A DNA stretch of 9,618 bases from Akkermansia muciniphila (GTDB taxonomy: Bacteria; Verrucomicrobiota; Verrucomicrobiia; Verrucomicrobiales; Akkermansiaceae). The notes beneath the pieces were generated by a model. The model searched no databases and was not told the DNA's origin. It saw only the letters and a list, made by a program, of their open reading frames with translations. Where the stretch lies: NCBI GenBank assembly GCA_945870545.1, contig CAMBTF010000039.1:1-9618 (forward strand), in the 5' to 3' direction. The position numbers and the translations under genes are program-made. Position 1 is the first letter of the stretch. Each line of letters starts with the position of its first letter. Of this stretch, positions 1-4,834 are shown piece by piece.

Positions 1-127
1 TGCGGAACTTCTCCCTCTCCTCCTCCTTCAACACAAACCGCCGATCCACCACCCGCGAAACGCAGTGATAAATCACCGGCTTCTCCAACGAATTTTTCCA
101 AGGACTCAGGAATCGCTTACTGCTCAT
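1..127 (-). CDS. IS200-like (Y1) / RAYT-type transposase, N-terminal fragment cut by the window edge
   Basis: Reading leftward from the ATG at 127-125 gives 42 codons open to the window edge. Residues 18-25 read VIYHCVSR, followed by VVDRRFVL and an acidic, charged stretch. This matches the opening of the transposase IS200-like (Y1_Tnp) domain in the REP-associated transposases common in Verrucomicrobiota and Planctomycetota, where the Y-H-x-x-x-R strand opens the fold. The catalytic HUH motif and the tyrosine would lie beyond base 1, so activity cannot be judged. Proteins of this type cut and join single-stranded DNA, and chromosomal RAYTs are thought to mobilise REP palindromes. I chose the start at 127 because a purine-rich GGGGGA lies just upstream. 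An in-frame ATG at 157 would add ten residues but has no good ribosome site. Family assignment rests on remembered similarity over a short stretch. Confidence 0.72.
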   Translation of the reverse strand, partial: MSSKRFLSPWKNSLEKPVIYHCVSRVVDRRFVLKEEEREKFR

Positions 128-163
128 TCCCCCGATCCTACCCGCAAAACTCCCCATGGCAAC

Positions 164-207
164 AGGAAAGTCCTACAATTTCCCTGGGAAATTATAGGGA
201 AATTAAT
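164..207. repeat. Palindrome plus tandem repeats upstream of the transposase (possible REP-like element or operator)
   Basis: AATTTCCC (177-184) and GGGAAATT (186-193) form a perfect 17-base palindrome around one central base. GGGAAATTA recurs at 186-194 and 197-205, an 11-base period close to one helical turn. Just to the left, AGGA (164-167) and TCCT (171-174) make a small hairpin. On the minus strand this hairpin overlaps GTAG (176-173), a tetranucleotide that marks many REP elements. The minus strand also carries an exact TATAAT at 196-191, placed well to be the -10 box of the transposase, but no convincing -35 is visible. What is seen is the repeats. The roles as a REP element, an autoregulatory operator or a promoter are inference. 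Confidence 0.5.
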
Positions 208-210
208 AAT

Positions 211-227
211 CAGGGGTTGCCCCGCTG
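211..227 (-). terminator. Weak candidate terminator after coaB
   Basis: CAGGGG and CCCCGCTG pair into a six-base-pair stem with one bulged G and a four-base loop. It ends 35 bases beyond the coaB stop codon in the direction of coaB transcription. The minus strand continues with ATTATTAATTT, which is AT-rich but not an uninterrupted T run, so this is at best a modest intrinsic terminator. Confidence 0.35.
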
Positions 228-261
228 TGGATGTTGGGCACGTAGCCAAGATTTCATGCGG

Positions 262-885
262 TCATTCCCCGAGCATGGAGACGATGCGGATGGCGAGGTC
301 GTGTTTGGGGGCTTTGGGGAAAAGCTCGGTGCGGTCGGGGAAAACGAGGAGGGCTTCGTTTTCGTGGGAGTCGAAGCCGATATCGTTTCGGGAGACGTCG
401 TTGGCGACGATGAGGTCGCAGCCCTTTGCCGCGAGCTTGTGGCGTGCGTTTGACTCGACGTTTTCCGTCTCGGCGGCGAAGCCTACTAGGAATCCCGTAA
501 ATCCGAGGGGCTCTCGGGCGGATCCGAGGATGTCCTTGGTTTTCACGAGATCCAGTGAAAGGCTGTCATCGCTTTTTTTGATTTTTTGGGCAGAGAGCGA
601 GGCGGGTGTGAAATCGGCCACGGCGGCGGCGAAGACTGCCGCGTCCATTCGCGGAAGGTAGGTGGCGACGGCGGCGAACATGTCCGCAGCGGTCTCCACC
701 GGAATGAAATCGACACCTACCGGGACATCGAGGGAAGTGGGGCCGGATATCAACAAGACGCTATGCCCCGCGTGGGCGGCGGCGTCCGCGATGGCGTAGC
801 CCATTTTCCCGGACGAGCGGTTCGTGAGGTAGCGGACAGGATCGATGGGCTCGCGGGTCGGGCCGGCCGTGACGAGTAGCTTCAA
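262..885 (-). CDS. coaB: Phosphopantothenate--cysteine ligase, stand-alone CoaB
   Basis: CoaB joins 4'-phosphopantothenate to cysteine using a nucleotide triphosphate, the second step of coenzyme A synthesis, in the cytoplasm. From the proposed start the 207-residue protein opens MKLLVTAGPTREPIDPVRY, then LTNRSSGKMG (20-29), AAAVADFTP (86-94), KIKK (101-104, with the lysine expected in the active site), GFAAETE, and the late IVANDVS motif. All are hallmarks of the CoaB domain. Most bacteria have a CoaBC fusion of about 400 residues. Here the flavin-dependent CoaC decarboxylase half is absent, so it must be encoded elsewhere. An ATG at 972 would add 29 residues, but these only shadow the end of the upstream Sel1 gene. 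The TTG at 885 puts the family motif at the N terminus, 4 bases after that gene's stop, with GAG and AGAG nearby as possible ribosome sites. The two genes are probably co-transcribed and translationally coupled. Confidence 0.93.
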   Translation of the reverse strand: MKLLVTAGPTREPIDPVRYLTNRSSGKMGYAIADAAAHAGHSVLLISGPTSLDVPVGVDFIPVETAADMFAAVATYLPRMDAAVFAAAVADFTPASLSAQKIKKSDDSLSLDLVKTKDILGSAREPLGFTGFLVGFAAETENVESNARHKLAAKGCDLIVANDVSRNDIGFDSHENEALLVFPDRTELFPKAPKHDLAIRIVSMLGE

Positions 886-889
886 AGCT

Positions 890-2464
890 CTACTCGGTGG
901 GCTTTTTTTTGGGCTTATCAGCGGGTTTATCGGCAGCTTTCTTGGCGGGCTGCTCGGCCTTGACCTTCTCAAGTTCCTTTTTCGCGGCAGCGAGCTGTTC
1001 CTCGCTGAAGTCCTTCTCGATTTCCTTGATGAGAGCTTCGGCGTTCTCCTTCTCGCCGCGCTCGACGGCGAGGTTGGCGAGCGCCCATGCTAGCTCGCGG
1101 TTTACCTTGGTGGCCAAGCCGGCGGCATGGAAACGGGCTAGCGCGAGGGTGGCGCTGCCGCTTTCCTGCTGAGCGGCAAGCGAATAAAGCTGGCCAGCCT
1201 TGTCGAAGCTTTGTTCGACACCCGCGCCACGCTCGTAGAGTGCGGCAAGGTTGTTCTGGGCGGAGGCGAGGCCGCCCTTGGCGGCGAGGGTGAACCATGA
1301 CGCGGCGGCGGGGACATCGGCCACGCCGAGCTTACCGGAAAGATAGAGGAGGCCGAGTTCGTTCTGGGCGAGTGCGAGCCCGCCGTTCGACGCAGAGAGG
1401 AGGTGGGTATAGCCCTTGGTGAAGTCGGCTTTTTCCTCGCCGAGGATCTGGGCCGCCAGCATCAGGTGAGCTTGTGGGTTATTCGCCTTCGCAGCCTTTT
1501 CGAGTAACTCGATACCGCGCCCTTTGTCCTTGTCGGTGCCTTTTCCCTCTAGGTGGAATGCGGCGGCGCGCACCATGCAATCGGTCTGTCCGGCCTCCGC
1601 TCCGAGAGTGTAGGAGGAGAGGGCGGATTTCAGGTTTTTCTTTTCATTCTCAAAGTAGTCGCCGAGCACGAGATGGGCGGTAAACTCCTTGCTTTCGATC
1701 GCCTTGTTGAGCCAGCCGATGCCCTTCTGTTCGTCACGTTTGACGACATCGCCATTAAGCAACCGGGAGCCCAGCGCGACCATGGAAGCCGGATCACCTT
1801 TTTCGGCGGCCTTGAGGAAATAATCGTAGGCTAGTTCCACGTCTCGGAAAGAAGCATGGCCGAACTGCCCGTCGTAGAAGCGGGCGAGCATGAACGTGGC
1901 GGGCACATCACCGGCTTCGTCAGCCTTTTTCCACCATGAAACGGCTGTTTCCGGGGCGGGCTCGCCGGTGAGCGCGCCGGTAAGGAACGCTTCGCCAAGG
2001 ATACGCCCGGAAACGGCCGGATAGATGGCCGCTTGCTTTTCAAGCAGTTGCCGGCCTTCCTCAACACGGTCTTTCTGGCCAGAGGAGATTAGGATGGCTG
2101 CCAGCCGGTAGATGGAATCGGGATGGTTTGCTGCCGCCCCTTTACGGTAGTATTCAAGTGCCTTGGCCGGGGATGCTTCGGTTCCCTGACCCGTTTCTGA
2201 CGCGAAGCCCATAATGTAAAGAGCAAGTGAATCGCCCTTATCGGCCAGAGGCATGGCGAGTTCCACGGCCTTCTTATGTTCACCATCGGCAAAGATTTGG
2301 AGTGCTTTTCCGGCAGGGGTTTCCGCATCCTCTTTCCCGACTTTCTTCATGGCAGGGTCGGACTCCAGCATCACGGAGCTTTCGTTCTTGGCATCAAGAG
2401 ATACTGCGCCATGAGCGGTAAGCATGGGCAGGAGGCAGATGGCGGTGAAGGTCAATGGGTTCAT
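890..2464 (-). CDS. Secreted Sel1-like (TPR-type) repeat protein
   Basis: This is a 524-residue protein. Residues 1-20 form a probable Sec signal peptide (hydrophobic TFTAICLLPML, then AHGA before a likely cleavage site), although the N-region has no positive charge. From about residue 75 to 470 there are roughly ten Sel1-like helical repeats, recognisable from blocks such as YIMGFASETGQGTEASPAKA and LGLLYLSGKLGVADVPAAAS and the recurring A-x-x-G pattern. Residues 470-500 are charged and helical. The tail is rich in lysine, alanine and proline. Sel1 repeats are protein-binding scaffolds, and no catalytic domain is visible, so the partner is unknown. An in-frame TAA lies four codons upstream, which fixes the start at 2464 or later. 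There is no Shine-Dalgarno match before it. A weak promoter could use TTGGCA (2550-2545) and TGTAAA (2525-2520) with a long 19-base spacer. An A8 run on the coding strand sits 8-11 codons before the end. Confidence 0.88.
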   Translation of the reverse strand: MNPLTFTAICLLPMLTAHGAVSLDAKNESSVMLESDPAMKKVGKEDAETPAGKALQIFADGEHKKAVELAMPLADKGDSLALYIMGFASETGQGTEASPAKALEYYRKGAAANHPDSIYRLAAILISSGQKDRVEEGRQLLEKQAAIYPAVSGRILGEAFLTGALTGEPAPETAVSWWKKADEAGDVPATFMLARFYDGQFGHASFRDVELAYDYFLKAAEKGDPASMVALGSRLLNGDVVKRDEQKGIGWLNKAIESKEFTAHLVLGDYFENEKKNLKSALSSYTLGAEAGQTDCMVRAAAFHLEGKGTDKDKGRGIELLEKAAKANNPQAHLMLAAQILGEEKADFTKGYTHLLSASNGGLALAQNELGLLYLSGKLGVADVPAAASWFTLAAKGGLASAQNNLAALYERGAGVEQSFDKAGQLYSLAAQQESGSATLALARFHAAGLATKVNRELAWALANLAVERGEKENAEALIKEIEKDFSEEQLAAAKKELEKVKAEQPAKKAADKPADKPKKKPTE

Positions 2465-2532
2465 GTGGAGGATTTATTAGCCACAACGCCAGACATGGCA
2501 AGACCCAAGAAAACGAGCATTTACATTCGATT

Positions 2533-2661
2533 GATTAGACCTTTTGCCAAAAGTAATTACCGAAAAGAACGGAACGCCGAATCAACTCCCGCAAAGCGGC
2601 ATGAATCCAACCCCATCCATACTATCCGTTTCGGTAAAGGCTTTTGGCAAACGGTCTAGTA
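2533..2661. repeat. 35-base imperfect inverted repeat spanning the 3' end of the peptidase gene
   Basis: The left arm (2533-2567) and right arm (2627-2661) match at 28 of 35 positions when one is reverse-complemented. The best block pairs AGACCTTTTGCCAAAAG (left) with CTTTTGGCAAACGGTCT (right), with one mismatch. A second block pairs TTACCG with CGGTAA. The arms are 59 bases apart and enclose the stop codon at 2582. The right arm lies inside the coding region and the left arm in the gap before the Sel1 gene. The left arm also contains a 13-base palindrome, CTTTTGCCAAAAG (2541-2553), which the right arm matches with one change. The outermost paired bases are TA on both sides. It could be a small non-autonomous transposon remnant, an mRNA hairpin protecting or separating the two transcripts, or a pair of operator sites. 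No T run follows, so it is not a standard terminator. Confidence 0.6.
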
Positions 2662-3400
2662 GCGCAAGAGACCCGTCGACGTGCGCCGCCACCCTATCCT
2701 TCAGCGCGGCCTTGCTGGGGGTTTCGAAAGTAAAAGATAGCGAGCAACCGCGTTTTGCCATCCAGATTGCCTCGGGCCAAGAATCGGGCAGGTCTGGCTC
2801 GGCGCGATGAAAGATCCAGCCGGGGCCGCGCAGGAGATGGCCATCAATTCCCGGGCCAAGCTCGGCCGGAAAGTGGGCGGATACCGCGCTCAGCAAATCA
2901 GTGGCGCGGCGAACGTTATCTTCGCCAAGGTTAATCTCGTAGAAATAAAAGCCTGCGGTTTCCCAATCCTCGTGGAGTGATATGAAAAGGCTCGGCACGG
3001 GTCGGCTGGACAGCCAACGCGTGTGCGCTACCGTTTCCTGACACGAGAGGATGTTGTAGTCGCGGTTCAGATCTGCGCCACGACGATTCGCCCGGGTCTG
3101 GAGAACGAGACCGCCGGGATTGAGCGCCGGGCAGACGATGCAATGACGGTCGGTCGGAAAAGCCCCCTCTTCCATCAGCCGCAGCGCAGCCAACGGCCCT
3201 GCGGGTTCATCGCCGTGAATGCCAGCCGAGAGGTAAATGGGCGGGGCCTCTCCTAGCCTTTCCCAGGCGAGGATCGGGCCGTCCTCCGTTTCGAGAAGAA
3301 GATGCCGGGAAAATCCCCGCGCCGCGGCGGCGAGTGAAAATTCCCCCAAGAAACTAGGCAAATCGAATAGATCGGACATCACGTTTGAGCTATCGTTCAT
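2582..3400 (-). CDS. M14-family zinc carboxypeptidase / succinylglutamate desuccinylase-like amidohydrolase
   Basis: A 272-residue protein with the full metallocarboxypeptidase signature. H62 and E65 lie in GIHGDEPAG, and H143 in ISLHED supplies the third zinc ligand. N112-R113 in RRGADLNRDYN is positioned to bind the substrate carboxylate, and E226 in FTFETPSK is the likely general base. The NPGG-x-RANRRGADLNRDY block resembles murein tripeptide amidase MpaA and related short M14 enzymes more than digestive carboxypeptidases, but the substrate cannot be read from sequence. No signal peptide or membrane segment is visible, so a cytoplasmic role such as recycling peptides or acyl-amino acids is plausible. 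The start ATG overlaps the hisD stop as ATGA, implying translational coupling. A second in-frame ATG at 3379 would trim seven residues. The last twenty or so residues lie in the inverted repeat region and may not belong to the ancestral domain. Confidence 0.87.
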   Translation of the reverse strand: MNDSSNVMSDLFDLPSFLGEFSLAAAARGFSRHLLLETEDGPILAWERLGEAPPIYLSAGIHGDEPAGPLAALRLMEEGAFPTDRHCIVCPALNPGGLVLQTRANRRGADLNRDYNILSCQETVAHTRWLSSRPVPSLFISLHEDWETAGFYFYEINLGEDNVRRATDLLSAVSAHFPAELGPGIDGHLLRGPGWIFHRAEPDLPDSWPEAIWMAKRGCSLSFTFETPSKAALKDRVAAHVDGSLALLDRLPKAFTETDSMDGVGFMPLCGS

Positions 3401-4686
3401 CGTTTCAGTCGGATCGATGTGGACTTGCCGTGCGCGTCGAGACCCTCCAGCCGGGCGAACTCCTCGACGACGAGCAGGGACTTCGCGACGGCCGCCTTGT
3501 CCATTTTTACGATGCTGGTGCGGCGCTGAAACTGATCGGCCCGTAGTCCGGAAAACGAGCGACCCGCTCCACCGGTGGGCAGCGTATGGCTGGGCCCCGC
3601 GAGGAAATCGCCGACCGCGACGGGCGAATCCGCGCCAAGGTAGATTGCGCCCGCCGTACGGATCTGGGCAAGGGTTTCCTCCTCGTTTTCCACGACTAGG
3701 GAAAGGTGCTCGGGCGCGAAGTCGTTGGAAATGCGGATCCCCTCGGCGAGCGATTTCACGTGTAGCAGGAAAGCGCCGGTTTTGAGCACTTCCTTTATGA
3801 TCTTCGCGCGGCTCAGCTCCGCCGTCTGCCTCGCGATCTCCGCTTTCACCTTTTCCAACAACGCTTTCGAAGGTGTCAGGAAACCGACCACGCTGTCGCC
3901 GCCGTGCTCGGCCTGGGCGAGGAGATCGGCCGCGATGTAGGCGGCTTTCGCGCTCGCGTCGGCGAGGATCAGAATCTCGCTGGGGCCGGGGAGGAGATCG
4001 ATGGACACCGCGCCGACGAGCTGGCGCTTCGCCTCGACGACGAAGCGATTTCCCGGGCCAAAGATGCGGTCAACCGGGCGGATTGTTTTCGTGCCCAGAG
4101 CCATCGCCGCGATCGCCTGCGCGCCGCCGACTTTCACCGCCTCGGTGACGCCGGCCTGTTTCAACGCGTAGAGTAGAGCCGGGTTCACTTTTCCATCCGC
4201 GCCGCAGGGAGTCGCCGCGAAAATTTCCGGGACACCCGCCGCCTGGGCGAAGCCCGCCGTCATCAGCGCAGTGGAAACCAGCGGTGCCTTGCCGCCAGGG
4301 ACGTAAACGCCGACGCGGTCGAAGGGCGTGAAGCGCTCGCCCACGGTCGCGCCTTCGGCGTTTTTCCCGGACCAATCCTTGCGCATGCTTTTCCGCGCGA
4401 AGGAATGGATGTTGCGTAGGCTGCGGCGGATGGCCTCGCGGGTGGCGGGTGAAACGGCGGCTTCCGCCTCGGCGAATTCCTTTTCGCTCACGAAAAGCTC
4501 CTTTTTGGTAAGCTTGGCGCCATCGAAGCGATGCGTCAGCTCCACCAGCGCGTCATCGCCTTTCATGGCAACTGCGGAAATGATGTCTCCCACCAGATCA
4601 CGCACCGCATCCTCCGGTATCGCCCGGCGCCGCAGGCGGTTGACGAACGTTTCGTATCCCTTGTCCTTGTAAGTGAGAATCTTCAT
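3397..4686 (-). CDS. hisD: Histidinol dehydrogenase
   Basis: HisD carries out the last two steps of histidine synthesis, oxidising L-histidinol to histidine through histidinal with two NAD+. It is a zinc-dependent cytoplasmic homodimer. The 429-residue length is normal for the family. The zinc ligands are visible: Q258 and H261 in AQAEHGGDS, D360 in AVGDFLAGPSHTLPT, and H419 in LDAHGKS. The catalytic pair E326-H327 is in FAPEHLS. Most of these fall on the same numbers as in the E. coli enzyme, which supports the start at 4686. The frame stays open upstream to 4953, but those codons lie in the divergent intergenic region and look unlike HisD. No Shine-Dalgarno sequence is apparent, and a GC-rich hairpin abuts the start codon. 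The 3' end overlaps the peptidase gene by 4 bases. No other his gene is in the window. Confidence 0.97.
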   Translation of the reverse strand: MKILTYKDKGYETFVNRLRRRAIPEDAVRDLVGDIISAVAMKGDDALVELTHRFDGAKLTKKELFVSEKEFAEAEAAVSPATREAIRRSLRNIHSFARKSMRKDWSGKNAEGATVGERFTPFDRVGVYVPGGKAPLVSTALMTAGFAQAAGVPEIFAATPCGADGKVNPALLYALKQAGVTEAVKVGGAQAIAAMALGTKTIRPVDRIFGPGNRFVVEAKRQLVGAVSIDLLPGPSEILILADASAKAAYIAADLLAQAEHGGDSVVGFLTPSKALLEKVKAEIARQTAELSRAKIIKEVLKTGAFLLHVKSLAEGIRISNDFAPEHLSLVVENEEETLAQIRTAGAIYLGADSPVAVGDFLAGPSHTLPTGGAGRSFSGLRADQFQRRTSIVKMDKAAVAKSLLVVEEFARLEGLDAHGKSTSIRLKR

Positions 4687-4702
4687 GCCGCTGAACTGCG
4701 GC
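4687..4702 (-). promoter_or_regulatory. GC-rich hairpin abutting the hisD start codon
   Basis: GCCGC (4687-4691) and GCGGC (4698-4702) pair around a six-base loop, immediately before the hisD ATG on the minus strand. The stem would occupy the place where a ribosome site normally lies, and no Shine-Dalgarno match is seen there. The rest of the 148-base gap up to 4834 separates two divergent genes and should hold both promoters. I found no convincing -10/-35 pair on either strand. A regulatory effect is inference, since short GC-rich stems arise by chance in such DNA. Confidence 0.3.
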
Positions 4703-4834
4703 GAAGATGCACGATCCCGCGCCCGCCGCCAACATCCAATCCGGCTCAACCTCGTTTCTCCGGCGACTTCGGCGTTGCCTGCCCCACACTTCGGTGCAAG
4801 CTTCCGGGGCGGAGCGACGTATTCACCTGATCTT

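Noticed and set aside
65..661. Plus-strand open frame of 198 codons at the left end
   Set aside because: It runs across the repeat patch and antisense to both the transposase and coaB, and its translation is arginine- and serine-rich with no recognisable domain.
901..912. T8 run as a plus-strand terminator
   Set aside because: It lies inside the Sel1 coding sequence, where it encodes lysines on the other strand, and no plus-strand gene or adjacent stem precedes it.
2520..2550. Promoter for the Sel1 gene (TTGGCA and TGTAAA)
   Set aside because: The spacer is 19 bases and the -10 match is only partial, so I mention it under the gene but do not list it as a feature.
4673..4834. Earlier ATG for the cytochrome gene
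   Set aside because: It would bury the signal peptide behind 54 arginine-rich residues and overlap the hisD start. The ATG at 4835 begins a normal export signal.
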